DNA of 64,000 nucleotides from Rhodocyclales bacterium (lineage in GTDB: Bacteria; Pseudomonadota; Gammaproteobacteria; Burkholderiales; Rhodocyclaceae), in assembly GCA_016183655.1 (NCBI GenBank), contig JACPEH010000008.1, positions 248,001-312,000 on the forward strand, written 5' to 3'. The translations under genes and the position numbers were made by a program. Shown piece after piece: positions 30,011 to 39,434 of the stretch (its first letter is position 1; every line of letters starts with the position of its first letter). Under the pieces are notes generated by a model that had not been told where the DNA came from, ran no database searches, and saw nothing but the letters and a program-made list of their open reading frames with translations.

Positions 30011-32152
30011 ATGCTGCAACAGCCAAATAGCCGTGCGGCGCCCGAGGAGCCCCTTCTCGCGACGCTGACGACGGTGCACGAGGTCGCCGGGCGGATTCGT
30101 TTCCGCTACCGCACGCGCGGCACCGCCGTCCCCGACGCGACCGCCATCGCCCGGGCTCTGACACACCTTCCGGGCCTCCTGTCGGTGCGCGTCAATCCGC
30201 GCATCCGCTCGCTGGCCGTCGTCTACGATCCGGCCGAGACCGATGCCGAGCAGCTACGCGGCGAGATCCTCGCCTGCCCGCCGGCGCCCCGCAACGGCAA
30301 CGGTCCGCGCCGCGACACGCTCGACGCCGTGGCGCGCAACGCCGGCATGCTGCTGCTCGGCAACGCGCTGCCGGCGGCGATGCGCCTGCCGGCAACGCTG
30401 TCGGCAGCGACGCCGCTGTTCGCCGAAGCCGCCGACGACCTGCGCACGGTCGGCATCAACTCGCACGTGCTGGAAGCGCTGGCGGTCGGCATCTCGACCG
30501 CACGCAAGGACTTCACCGCGGCGAACACCACGCTGTTCATGCTGTCGCTCGGCGAACACCTGGAGCAGTCGATCGCCCGCCGCTCCGACGACCTGCTGCG
30601 CAGCCTGCTGCGCCCCGACACCGGCCTCGTCTGGGTCGAGCGCGAGGGCGCCGAGCTGCGCATTCCCGCCGACGAGCTGGCGGTCGGCGAAACGGTGATC
30701 GTCGGCGCCGGCGCGACGATTCCGATCGACGGCACCATCCTCGGCGGCGAGGCGCTGGTCAACGAAGCGTCGATGACCGGCGAGAGCGTCCCCGTCGCCA
30801 AGGGCCGCGGCGGCAAGGCGCTGTCCGGAACGGTGGTCGAGGAAGGCCGGCTGCGCATTTACGCCGAACACGTCGGCCGGCATACCGCCGCCGCGCGCAT
30901 CGCCGACTACGTCGAGCAGTCGCTCGCCTCGAAGAGCAAGGCCCAGCTCGGCGCCTCGAAGCTGGCCGACCGCCTGGTACCGGCGGTGCTCGGATTGGCC
31001 GGCACCGCCCTCGTCGGCAGCGGCGACTGGCGGCGCGCCGCCGCCGTGCTGCAGGCCGACTATGCCTGCGCGCTGAAGCTGGCGACGCCGGTCGCCTTCA
31101 AGTCGGCGATGCACCGCGCCGGCAAGGCCGGCATCCTGGTCAAGGGGGCCGACGTGCTCGAACGCCTCGCCGAAGCCGACACCTTCGTCTTCGACAAGAC
31201 TGGCACGCTGACCACCGGCCGCCTGGAAGTCACCGATTCGCTCACCTTCGACAAGACCTTCACCACCGACGACCTGATCTTCCTCGCCGCCTCGGTCGAG
31301 GAGCACTACTTCCACCCGCTGGCACTGGCCGTCGTCGAGGCAGCACGCATGCGCCACGGGCGCCATTTCGACCACAAGGAAGTGCAATTCATCGCCGCCC
31401 ACGGCGTGGCCAGCATCATCGACGGCAAGCGCATCGTCGTCGGCTCGCGCCACTTCATCGAGGACGACGAAGGCATCGCCATCGACCGCCGCCAGGAGTC
31501 GCGCATCGACCGCCTCTACCGGCAGGGTAAGACGCTGCTCTACATCGGCTTCGGCGGCCGCCTGCTCGGCATCATCGCGCTCAAGGACCAGGTGCGCGAC
31601 AACGCCGCCGCCACCATCGCCCGCCTGCGCCGGCTCGGCGCCAAACGCATCCTGATGCTCACCGGCGACCACCGCGAGCGGGCCGAGGAACTTGCCACGG
31701 CGCTCGGCCTCGACGCCTGCCATGCCGAGCTGCTGCCCGAAGAGAAGGCCGACATCGTCCGCCGCCTGAAGGACGCTGGCGCCCGCGTCGCCTTCATCGG
31801 CGACGGCATCAACGACGCGCCGGCGCTGGCCGGCGCCCATGTCGGCATCGCCATGCAGCGCGGTGCCGACATCGCCCGGCTGACCTCCGACGTCGTCCTG
31901 CTCGACGACGACATCGACCTCGTCGCCGAGGCGAAGGCGTCGGCGGACGCGACGCTGAAACTGATCGCCGGCAACTACAAGCTCACCGTCGGCATCAACA
32001 CCGCCATTCTCGCCGCCGCCGCCTTCGGCCGGCTGTCGCCGATCGCCTCGTCGATCCTGCACAACGGCGCGACCATCGGCATCCTGTTGAACGCGCTGCG
32101 CGCCGGCTCACGCCGGCTGCAGCGGCGCAAGCCGGCGGGGGCCGGGCGATGA
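30011..32152 (+). CDS. P1B-type ATPase with HMA-2 N-terminus and an atypical membrane metal motif
   Basis: 713-residue metal-transporting P-type ATPase. N-terminal HMA-2 module (20-85, EVAGRIRFRYR) without CxxC; actuator TGES at 256-259; phosphorylated Asp395 in DKTGT; HP motif in EEHYFHPLALAVV; TGDHRERAEELA and GDGINDAPAL hinge. The transmembrane CPC/SPC motif of ordinary P1B pumps is replaced by DYACALKLATP (350-360), so the conserved Pro between the Cys positions is absent and a single Cys353 remains. The nearest architecture I know is mycobacterial CtpC. Metal unknown; next to ferrous-iron import, Fe, Mn or Zn efflux are possible. Confidence 0.9.
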   Translation: MLQQPNSRAAPEEPLLATLTTVHEVAGRIRFRYRTRGTAVPDATAIARALTHLPGLLSVRVNPRIRSLAVVYDPAETDAEQLRGEILACPPAPRNGNGPRRDTLDAVARNAGMLLLGNALPAAMRLPATLSAATPLFAEAADDLRTVGINSHVLEALAVGISTARKDFTAANTTLFMLSLGEHLEQSIARRSDDLLRSLLRPDTGLVWVEREGAELRIPADELAVGETVIVGAGATIPIDGTILGGEALVNEASMTGESVPVAKGRGGKALSGTVVEEGRLRIYAEHVGRHTAAARIADYVEQSLASKSKAQLGASKLADRLVPAVLGLAGTALVGSGDWRRAAAVLQADYACALKLATPVAFKSAMHRAGKAGILVKGADVLERLAEADTFVFDKTGTLTTGRLEVTDSLTFDKTFTTDDLIFLAASVEEHYFHPLALAVVEAARMRHGRHFDHKEVQFIAAHGVASIIDGKRIVVGSRHFIEDDEGIAIDRRQESRIDRLYRQGKTLLYIGFGGRLLGIIALKDQVRDNAAATIARLRRLGAKRILMLTGDHRERAEELATALGLDACHAELLPEEKADIVRRLKDAGARVAFIGDGINDAPALAGAHVGIAMQRGADIARLTSDVVLLDDDIDLVAEAKASADATLKLIAGNYKLTVGINTAILAAAAFGRLSPIASSILHNGATIGILLNALRAGSRRLQRRKPAGAGR

Positions 32153-32577
32153 CGCGCATCGTCGCCGCCATCCCCGGCCGCATCCGCATCCGCGACGGCG
32201 GCTTGCGCCAGCCGGACCGCCAGGACCGCCTGCACCTGGCGCTCGCCGCCTTGCCGGGCGTGCTCTCGTGCCGCGGCAATCCGGTGACGGGCAGCGTCGT
32301 CGTCCATTACGACGCCGCCCGCGTTCCCGCCGCGCGCATGGAGACGCTCGTCGAGCAGGCCGTCGACGCCGAGCTGGCGCTGCCGCGCGACAAGGCCGCG
32401 ATCGGCCGCCGCCTGCGCATCAACCGGATCGCGAAGTACGGCATGCTCGGCAGCCTGGGCGCCTCGCTGGCGCTGGCCGCGGCCGGCAACAAGCGCTGGC
32501 ACGCGGCAACCGGGATCGTCTTCGTCGCCTGCCTCGGCGTGCATCTGGCGACGCACCGGCGGCAGCTGCTGCGCTGA
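32149..32577 (+). CDS. HMA-2 protein with two C-terminal membrane helices
   Basis: 142 residues: HMA-2 module (1-75, AAIPGRIRIRDGG ... LPGVLSCRGNPVTGSVVVHYD), then a basic linker (RRLRINRIAKYG) and two hydrophobic segments (about 97-111 and 119-134). Starts inside the ATPase stop (ATGA), so it is translationally coupled and probably a subunit or chaperone of the pump. It ends the gene group. Confidence 0.78.
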   Translation: MTRIVAAIPGRIRIRDGGLRQPDRQDRLHLALAALPGVLSCRGNPVTGSVVVHYDAARVPAARMETLVEQAVDAELALPRDKAAIGRRLRINRIAKYGMLGSLGASLALAAAGNKRWHAATGIVFVACLGVHLATHRRQLLR

Positions 32578-32738
32578 TTGCTCGCAAAAGCGTCGTTCAC
32601 CCCTGCGCTTCTGAGAAAGAAAAAAAGACCCGCGAGTCATTCGTTTCCCGGCCAGCTTACTGCCGCTCCGATGCCCCTGCGGAGCAATGGGCAATCGCGG
32701 GCGGGGCCGCAGATCTTCGGCAGCAAGCGCCCGCAGAC

Positions 32739-32775
32739 TTGACACGCGCAGAGATAATAAGAATAATTCGCATTA
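32739..32775 (+). promoter_or_regulatory. Promoter with Fur-box-like operator before the siderophore receptor
   Basis: -35 TTGACA at 32739-32744, 17-base spacer, -10 AATAAT at 32762-32767. GATAATAAGAATAATTCGCA-type sequence (32753-32775) covers the -10 and matches tandem Fur hexamers. This is the only clear signal in the 423-base gap 32578-33000; the leader of about 225 bases after the start point has no gene, and I see no terminator for the ATPase group, only a C/A-rich tract. Confidence 0.82.
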
Positions 32776-33000
32776 GCAGGCACTCAAGAAAGCCTGCTCA
32801 CCGCCAGCCAATCCGGGGTTCCACCCCGACAGCCAGCCAAAGCGCTTCCGCGCACAGACATCACCCTTTGGATGGTTGCCTTCCTGCGGCCCGGCCCTGC
32901 GTGCCTTCCTCCCGCCCAGATGACGACTCATCCCTACCGCAGGGATCAGGCCCGTTTGCGTCTTGTTCCTGCGCCGGAAAAATACTACTTGAGGAATTTC

Positions 33001-35106
33001 ATGGCTAAGAAACTAGCGCCTTATACAACCGTAGCCCTCGCTTCCCTGACGGCCCTCCTGCCCACTCCCGCCGCGGCGGAAACGGCCGACCGCCAGCTGG
33101 CGACGGTACGGGTCGAGGCGAGCGTCGAGCAGGAAAGCTACCAGGCGGAGGTGGCGACGACGGCGACGAAGATCAAGGCACCGCTCAAGGACATTCCGCA
33201 AACCGTCAACGTGGTCACGGAGAAGCTGATCGAGGACCAGGGCGCCCGTTCCCTCCAGGAGGTGCTGCGCAACGTTCCCGGCGTTTCCTTCCACATCGGC
33301 GACGGCCAGCGCGACCAGTTCTACATCCGCGGTTTCGACGCCATCGGCGACCTGTTCATCGACGGCCTGCGCGACGACGCGCTGTACTACCGCGACCTGG
33401 CGAACATCGAACGCGTCGAGGTGGTGAAGGGGCCGGCGGCGGTACTCTACGGCCGCGGCTCGTCGGGCGGCATCATCAACCGCATCACCAAGAAACCGTC
33501 GGCGACGCCGATCCGCGAGGCCGAGTTGACGGTCGGCTCGTTCGGCCAGAAGCGGCTGGCGGTCGACGTCGGCGACACGATCGGCGACGTCGCGCAGTTC
33601 CGCGTCGTCGGCGCCGTCGAGGACGCCGACAGCTTCCGCGACCAGGGCTTCCTGAAGCGCGACATGATCGCCCCGTCGCTGCTGCTGAAACTGTCGCCGG
33701 ACACCCGGCTGCTCTTCCAGGCCGAGCACCTGGACGACCGCCGCGTCACCGACATGGGCATCCCCGCCTACCGCGGCAAGCCGGCGAACGTCTCGCGCAA
33801 GACCTACTACGGCACCAACAACGCCGACCGCGACGACTACTCCGACGCCGACGTCACCGCCGGTCGCATCCGCCTCGACCACCGCATCAACGACAGCCTG
33901 TCGCTGACCAACCACTTCGGCACCTACCGCTACCGCCTCGACCGCCAGAACACCTTCGGCCAGACGGTGAACAACAACACCGGCATCGTCTCGCTGTTCC
34001 ACGGCGCGGTCGATCGCGACGACCAGGGCTGGTTCAACCAGTTCGAACTGACGCAGCGGCTCGCCACCGGCAGCGTCGGCCACCAGCTGCTGTACGGCAT
34101 CGAGCTCGGCAAGCAGGACAAGGACCTGCAGTCGTACAACTGGAGCGCGAAGCCGACGACCTCGGTGCTCAACCCGGTGCAGCCGTCGCTGTCGGCCTTC
34201 GGCAGCAAGGTGCTGGCGACCGACAACCGCACCTCGCTCGACGTGCAGAGCCTCTACGTGCAGGACCTGATCACCTTCACGCCGCAGTGGAAGGCGCTCG
34301 TCGGCCTCCGCCACGACACCTTCAAGCAGTCGGTGAACGAGCGCATGGCGAACGCCACCGACCGCGAGCGCACCGACCGCGAGTGGAGCCCGCGCGCCGG
34401 CGTCGTCTTCCAGCCCAACGGCTGGCAGTCGTACTACCTCTCGTACAGCCGCTCGTTCCAGCCTTCGGGCGAAGTGCTCGCGTTCACCACCGCGCAATCG
34501 CAGATGGCGCCGGAGGAAACCAGCAACGTCGAGGCCGGCGTCAAGCTCGACCTGTTCAACGGCAAGGCGTCGGCGACGGCGGCAGTGTTCGAGCTGGAGC
34601 GGACCGACATCAAGACCGCCGACCCGGTGACCAAGGCGATCGTCCCGGTCGGCGAGCAGCGCACGCGCGGCGTCGAACTGACGCTGGCCGGCGAGGTCGC
34701 GCCGGGCTGGCAGCTCTCCGCCGGCTACGCCTACCTCGACGCGGTGATCACCAAGTCGATCGGCCTCTCCAACGGCGTCGCCATCGACGGCAAGCGCGCC
34801 GCGCTGACGCCGAGACACAGCGCCAACCTGTGGCTGATGAAGGATCTCGGCCACGGCTTCAAGCTCGGCGGCGGCCTCAACTACGCCGACGACCGCTACG
34901 CTGCGCCGGACAACCTGGTGACGCTGGATGGCTACGTGACCGCCGACGCTGCGCTGATCTACCAGGCGAAGGCCTACGATATCGCGTTCAACGTCAAGAA
35001 CATCGCCGACAAGCACTACTTCGTTTCCGGCCACGGCGCCAGCAACAACCTCAACATGCCCGGCACGCCGCGCAGCGCCGAGCTGACCGCCCGGATCCGT
35101 TTCTGA
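33001..35106 (+). CDS. TonB-dependent siderophore receptor (Fiu/FhuE-like)
   Basis: 701 residues. Signal peptide (1-24), TonB box region around ADRQLATVRVEAS, plug domain (about 50-170: TATKIKAPLKDIPQTVNVVT, IRGFDAIGDLFIDG, VEVVKGPAAVLYGRGSSGGI), beta-barrel ending in the ARIRF outer-membrane signal. The DIPQTVNVV and GRGSSGG signatures are those of catecholate/ferrichrome-class siderophore receptors. ATG 33001 follows GAGGAA; the frame opens earlier, but that part carries no signal peptide. No siderophore synthesis genes are near, so it may take a foreign siderophore. Confidence 0.92.
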   Translation: MAKKLAPYTTVALASLTALLPTPAAAETADRQLATVRVEASVEQESYQAEVATTATKIKAPLKDIPQTVNVVTEKLIEDQGARSLQEVLRNVPGVSFHIGDGQRDQFYIRGFDAIGDLFIDGLRDDALYYRDLANIERVEVVKGPAAVLYGRGSSGGIINRITKKPSATPIREAELTVGSFGQKRLAVDVGDTIGDVAQFRVVGAVEDADSFRDQGFLKRDMIAPSLLLKLSPDTRLLFQAEHLDDRRVTDMGIPAYRGKPANVSRKTYYGTNNADRDDYSDADVTAGRIRLDHRINDSLSLTNHFGTYRYRLDRQNTFGQTVNNNTGIVSLFHGAVDRDDQGWFNQFELTQRLATGSVGHQLLYGIELGKQDKDLQSYNWSAKPTTSVLNPVQPSLSAFGSKVLATDNRTSLDVQSLYVQDLITFTPQWKALVGLRHDTFKQSVNERMANATDRERTDREWSPRAGVVFQPNGWQSYYLSYSRSFQPSGEVLAFTTAQSQMAPEETSNVEAGVKLDLFNGKASATAAVFELERTDIKTADPVTKAIVPVGEQRTRGVELTLAGEVAPGWQLSAGYAYLDAVITKSIGLSNGVAIDGKRAALTPRHSANLWLMKDLGHGFKLGGGLNYADDRYAAPDNLVTLDGYVTADAALIYQAKAYDIAFNVKNIADKHYFVSGHGASNNLNMPGTPRSAELTARIRF

Positions 35107-35229
35107 CCGGCAGCGGCGGAAGCGGCCGAACCGGGCCATAGCCTTCCGCCGCGCTTCAAGCGGCGTCAGCTCGGCGACGAGGCGCAAGCACGCTCTATAA
35201 TCTGCCGACGCCGTCATCTCACCCCGCGC

Positions 35230-35979
35230 ATGGACCAAGGCCGACCGCAACCGACGCCGCCGGAAACAGACTCGCCGCACGCCGCCCTCCGCTGCGCCGG
35301 GCTGGCCATGCTCGGCCTGCTGCTGGCGATGGCCGCGGTGTGGCTCGGCACCGGCTGGCTCGACGGTTTCGACTACCGCGGCGTCAACAAGCTCGGCCGC
35401 CGCTTCCTGCGCGTGCTGCCGTGGGCGCTGCCGCTGGCGGCAATCGGCGGCCTGCTGCTCCACACCTATTTCCGCTGGGCGCTCGCCGAGCAGCACAAGG
35501 GCTGGGTGACGCTGGTCGCGGTGATCCGCGTCTTCGCGCTGTTTCCGCTGCTCGGCTTCGCCATTCTGATGGCGATGCTGTTCGCCTTCGCCGCCGCCAT
35601 CCCGCTCGGGCTCTACCGCAAATTCGCCCGCCAGCCGGCCGACGACGAGGACGGTTCGCTGATGACCCGGCTGATGGTGGTGCCGATCTGGATCATGACG
35701 CTCCCGTTCACGCTGCTCAAGGTCAAATCGGAAGGCGACATCGAGATTCCGGCCCGCGTCTCGCCGTCGCGCCTGCTGAACTGGCTGCCGGTCCTCGTCC
35801 TGATGCTGCTGTTCGGCCCCGGTTTCGAATCCGAGGGCAGCGGCGAGCGCGTCGATCCGAACTGGCTGACCGCGCTCGCCGCCTACTGGCTGGCCGACTG
35901 CCTGATCGTCACCGGCTACGTCGCGCCGACGCTGGCCGCGCAGGCCCGCGCCCGACGCATCGCCGCACTGAACCGATAG
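35230..35979 (+). CDS. Conserved-type membrane protein, function unknown
   Basis: 249 residues with five to six hydrophobic helices (about 24-42, 65-83, 95-125, 150-166, 178-192, 210-232) and charged linkers. No motif I recognise. A TATAAT lies at 35196-35201, 28 bases before the start. Not obviously linked to the receptor upstream or the ArsR gene downstream. Confidence 0.65.
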   Translation: MDQGRPQPTPPETDSPHAALRCAGLAMLGLLLAMAAVWLGTGWLDGFDYRGVNKLGRRFLRVLPWALPLAAIGGLLLHTYFRWALAEQHKGWVTLVAVIRVFALFPLLGFAILMAMLFAFAAAIPLGLYRKFARQPADDEDGSLMTRLMVVPIWIMTLPFTLLKVKSEGDIEIPARVSPSRLLNWLPVLVLMLLFGPGFESEGSGERVDPNWLTALAAYWLADCLIVTGYVAPTLAAQARARRIAALNR

Positions 35980-36024
35980 AACGACCGCCGGCCGGTTAAA
36001 TCGCAATTTCCCGTCTTGCCATTC

Positions 36025-36045
36025 ATTCTAATAACCGTTAGATTG
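36025..36045. promoter_or_regulatory. Candidate ArsR-type operator
   Basis: Inverted repeat TCTAA-N6-TTAGA (36027-36031 and 36038-36042) inside an AT-rich stretch immediately before the ArsR-rhodanese gene, the usual place for an autoregulatory operator. Confidence 0.55.
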
Positions 36046-36050
36046 TTTCC

Positions 36051-36710
36051 ATGACAGCCAAGACCCTGAATTCCCTGCTCTACGAGCACGTCGCCCGCAT
36101 CGGCAAGGCGCTGTCCAGCCCGAAACGGCTGGAGCTGATCGAACTCCTGGCGCAGGGCGAGAAGTCGGTCGAGACCCTCGCCGCGCAGGCCGCCATCGAC
36201 GTGCGGCTGACCAGCGCCCACCTGCGCGCGCTGCGCGAGGCGCGCCTGGTGGAAACACGGCGCGACGGGAAATACGTCCATTACCGCCTGAGCGGCGCCG
36301 ACGTCGCCGAACTGTGGGTCGCCCTGCGCCAGGCGGCGGAAGAGCATCTGATCGAGCTGCGCGTCGCCCTTGAGCGGATCGCCAGCCACCCCGAGGCGCT
36401 CGCCGGCGAAAGCCGCGAATCGCTGCTGGCCAAGGCGCGCAGCGGCGAAGTGATCGTCATCGACGTGCGCCCGCAAGCCGAGTTCGCCGCCGGGCACCTG
36501 CCCTATGCGCGTTCGCTGCCGCTCGACGAACTCGAACGGCGGCTGGCCGAACTGCCGGCCGACCGCAGCGTCGTCGCCTACTGCCGCGGCCCGTTCTGCC
36601 TGATGTCGGACGAGGCCGTCCGCCTGCTGCGCGCGCACGGCTACCGCGCGCACAAGATCAGCGACGGCGTCGCCGAATGGTCGATGCACGGCCTGCCGAT
36701 CGAACGTTGA
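36051..36710 (+). CDS. ArsR-family regulator fused to a rhodanese domain
   Basis: 219 residues: ArsR winged helix at 10-95 (LSSPKRLELIELLAQGEKSVETLA, no metal-binding cysteines) and a rhodanese domain at about 125-215 with active-site loop CRGPFCL holding Cys178 and Cys183. Such fusions are thought to sense sulfane sulfur through persulfidation of the rhodanese Cys. It heads a cluster with DsrE, MFS and desulfurase genes and is preceded by a candidate operator. Confidence 0.88.
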   Translation: MTAKTLNSLLYEHVARIGKALSSPKRLELIELLAQGEKSVETLAAQAAIDVRLTSAHLRALREARLVETRRDGKYVHYRLSGADVAELWVALRQAAEEHLIELRVALERIASHPEALAGESRESLLAKARSGEVIVIDVRPQAEFAAGHLPYARSLPLDELERRLAELPADRSVVAYCRGPFCLMSDEAVRLLRAHGYRAHKISDGVAEWSMHGLPIER

Positions 36711-36734
36711 TCACCACCTGAAGGGAGACCGATC

Positions 36735-37085
36735 ATGAATACCCTGTTCATTCTCAACGACGCCCCGTACGGCAGCGAGCGCAGCTACAACGCGCTGCGG
36801 CTTGCCCGCGCGCTGGGCAAGCGCGACGGCGAGACGGTGCGCGTCTTCCTGATCGGCGATGCCGTGGCCTGCGCCAAGGCCGGGCAGAAGGTCGCGGAGG
36901 GCTACTACAACGCCGCCGACATGGTGCGCCTGGTCGCCGCCGCCGGCGGCGAAGTCGGGCTGTGCGGCACCTGCCTCACGGCGCGCGGCATCGGCGACGA
37001 CGAACTCGTCGACGGCGCCCGGCGCGGCACGCTCGACCAGCTGGCGGCGTGGACGGCGGAAGCGGACAAGGTGCTGGTATTTTGA
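36735..37085 (+). CDS. DsrE-family sulfur-carrier-like protein
   Basis: 116-residue DsrE/DsrF fold (TLFILNDAPYGSERSYNALRLA...DKVLVF). Cysteines at 46 (VACAKAG) and 77/80 (LCGTC) fit sulfur-trafficking relatives. Lies 24 bases after the ArsR-rhodanese gene. Likely accepts persulfide sulfur from the rhodanese or the desulfurase encoded in the same cluster. The stop overlaps the TTG start of the MFS gene. Confidence 0.82.
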   Translation: MNTLFILNDAPYGSERSYNALRLARALGKRDGETVRVFLIGDAVACAKAGQKVAEGYYNAADMVRLVAAAGGEVGLCGTCLTARGIGDDELVDGARRGTLDQLAAWTAEADKVLVF

Positions 37086-38275
37086 GCGCCGCGTCCGACT
37101 CGCGGCAGCGGCAAAACGTCGCCCTGCTGGCGACCGCCCAGGCCTTGATGCTGTCGGCGGTGGTGCTGGCGATGACGCTGGGCGCCATCCTCGGCGACAG
37201 CCTCGCACCGGACCGGCGGCTGGCAACGCTGCCGATCGTCGCCATGGTCATCGGCACCGCCCTCACCTCGTTGCCGGCGGCCATGCTGATGCGCCGCCTC
37301 GGCCGCCGCAACGGCTTCCTGCTCGGCACGCTGTTCGGCGCCGGCGGCAGCCTGCTCTGCGCGCTCGGCCTGCAGCAGCAGTCGTTCGCACTGTTCGTCG
37401 CCGGCCACCTCCTGATCGGCAGCTACCAGGGCTTCGCCAACTACTACCGCTTCGCCGCCGTCGAGGCCGTCGATGCCAGCCGCGCCAGCCGGGCGATTTC
37501 CTGGGTGGTCGCCGGCGGCATCGTCGCCGCCTTCCTCGGTCCGCAACTGGCCGTTTCCGGCCGCGACTGGCTGGCGACGACGCCCTTTCTCGGCGCCTAC
37601 CTGGCGCAGGCCGGCCTCTCGCTGCTGGCGCTGGCCGTGCTGTCGCGGCTCGCCTTGCCGCCGGCCGCCGCGCCCGGCCCTGGCGACGCACGTCCGCTGC
37701 GCGAGCTGCTGGCGCAGCCGGCGCTGCGCATCGCCATCCTCGGCGCTGCCACCGGCTACGCGGTGATGATCATGGTGATGGCGGCAACGCCGCTGGCCAT
37801 GCTCGGCTGCGGCCTGGGCCGCGGCGACGTGGCCCCGGTCATCCAGTGGCACGTGGTCGGCATGTTCGCGCCCTCGTTCTTCACCGGCGCGCTGATCAAG
37901 CGCTTCGGCGCACCGCGCATCATGCAGGCCGGTTTCCTGCTGCTGCTGGCGCAGATCGCCACCGTCAGCAGCGGCAACGGCTTCGCGCACTTCCTCTCGG
38001 CGCTGGTCCTGCTCGGCGTCGGCTGGAACTTCGCCTTCATCGGCGGCACCGCATTGCTGACGCAAACCTACCGCCCGGCCGAGCAGATGAAGGTGCAGGC
38101 AGTCAACGAATTCGCCGTGTTCGGCCTCGTCGCCGTCGCCACGCTGTCAGCCGGCGGGGTCTACCAGCAATTCGGCTGGACCGCGCTGAACTTCGCCGTC
38201 GCCCCGCTGCTGGCGCTCGCACTGTTCGCCGCGAGCATCGCCGAGCGACGGCTGCGACTGGCCGCGATCCTCTGA
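37082..38275 (+). CDS. Major facilitator superfamily transporter
   Basis: 397 residues, 12 hydrophobic helices, with an MFS loop (LMRRLGRRNGFLLG) between helices 2 and 3. TTG 37082 is the likely start: it overlaps the dsrE-like stop (TTGA) and gives a normal N-terminus; the frame upstream is only basic shadow sequence. Substrate unknown; the sulfur-gene context suggests an oxidised or organic sulfur compound. Desulfurase gene follows 13 bases later. Confidence 0.85.
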   Translation: MSAASDSRQRQNVALLATAQALMLSAVVLAMTLGAILGDSLAPDRRLATLPIVAMVIGTALTSLPAAMLMRRLGRRNGFLLGTLFGAGGSLLCALGLQQQSFALFVAGHLLIGSYQGFANYYRFAAVEAVDASRASRAISWVVAGGIVAAFLGPQLAVSGRDWLATTPFLGAYLAQAGLSLLALAVLSRLALPPAAAPGPGDARPLRELLAQPALRIAILGAATGYAVMIMVMAATPLAMLGCGLGRGDVAPVIQWHVVGMFAPSFFTGALIKRFGAPRIMQAGFLLLLAQIATVSSGNGFAHFLSALVLLGVGWNFAFIGGTALLTQTYRPAEQMKVQAVNEFAVFGLVAVATLSAGGVYQQFGWTALNFAVAPLLALALFAASIAERRLRLAAIL

Positions 38276-38288
38276 TCCGGAGCCTTCC

Positions 38289-39434
38289 ATGACACAAGCG
38301 ATCTATCTCGACTACAACGCGACAACGCCGGTGGCGCCGGAAGTCGCCGCGGCGATGCAACCCTACCTGCACGCGGCCTTCGGCAATCCGTCCTCGTCCC
38401 ACGAACGCGGCCTGGCCGCCCGCGAGGCGGTGCTCGCCGCCCGCCGGCACGTAGCCCGGCTGATCGCCGCCGATGCCGACGAGATCGTGTTCACCGGCAG
38501 CGCCACCGAGGCCGACAACCTGGCGCTGCTCGGCGTCGCCAGCGCGCTGGCGGCAAGCAAGCGGCATCTCGTGGTCAGCGCCGTCGAACACCCGGCGGTG
38601 CTAGCGCCGGCGCGCCATCTCGCCGCGCAGGGCTGGGCGCTGACGGTGGTGCCGGTCGACGCCGGCGGCCGCGTTTCGCCCGACGACGTGGCGCGGGCGC
38701 TACGCCCGGATACCGCCCTGGTGTCGATCATGCATGCCAACAACGAAGTCGGCAGCATCCAGCCGATCGCCGAAATCGCCCGCCACACGCGCGCTGCCGG
38801 CGTGCTGCTGCACAGCGACGCGGCGCAGTCGGCGGGCAAGATCCCGGTCGAGGTCGACACGCTCGGCGTCGACCTGCTGACGCTCGCCGGCCACAAGTGC
38901 TACGCAGCGAAGGGCGTCGGTGCGCTCTACGTCCGGCGCGGGACGCCGATCCGGCCGCTGCTGTTCGGCGCCGACCAGGAGCACGGGCTGCGCCCGGGCA
39001 CCGAGAACGTCGCCGCCCTGGCCGGCTTCGGCGTCGCCGCCGAACTCGCGCGCGAGCGCCTGCCGCAGGCGCAGCGACAGTTGCGCGAGCGCCGCGACCA
39101 GTTGCACGCGGCGCTGCAGGCGGCGATCCCCGGGCTCGTGCTCAACGGCCACCCCGAGCACCGCCTGCCGAATACGCTGCACCTCTCCTTCCCCGGCGTC
39201 GGCGGCCGCGCGCTGCTGCAGGCGGCGGCCGGCGACGTCGCCGCCTCGCTCGGCTCGGCCTGCCATTCCGAGCACGACGCGGTCAGCGGCGTGCTCGCCG
39301 CGATGGGCGCCGATGCCGCCCGCGCCGCCGGCGCCGTGCGCCTCTCGGTCGGCTGGATGACGACGGCGGACGAAGTGGCACGGGCCGCCGCGGCACTGAT
39401 TGCCGCCTGGCGGCAGACCTCCCGGCCCGTTTGA
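38289..39434 (+). CDS. Cysteine desulfurase (NifS/IscS family)
   Basis: PLP enzyme removing sulfur from cysteine as a persulfide. 381 residues with the NifS N-terminus IYLDYNATTPVAPEV, Schiff-base Lys203 (LAGHKCYAAKG), and catalytic Cys325 in GSACHSEHDAVSGVL. The loop form GSACHS differs slightly from the SSGSACTS of IscS. It is not next to iscU or nif genes, so it is more likely a sulfur donor for this DsrE/rhodanese cluster. Confidence 0.9.
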   Translation: MTQAIYLDYNATTPVAPEVAAAMQPYLHAAFGNPSSSHERGLAAREAVLAARRHVARLIAADADEIVFTGSATEADNLALLGVASALAASKRHLVVSAVEHPAVLAPARHLAAQGWALTVVPVDAGGRVSPDDVARALRPDTALVSIMHANNEVGSIQPIAEIARHTRAAGVLLHSDAAQSAGKIPVEVDTLGVDLLTLAGHKCYAAKGVGALYVRRGTPIRPLLFGADQEHGLRPGTENVAALAGFGVAAELARERLPQAQRQLRERRDQLHAALQAAIPGLVLNGHPEHRLPNTLHLSFPGVGGRALLQAAAGDVAASLGSACHSEHDAVSGVLAAMGADAARAAGAVRLSVGWMTTADEVARAAAALIAAWRQTSRPV

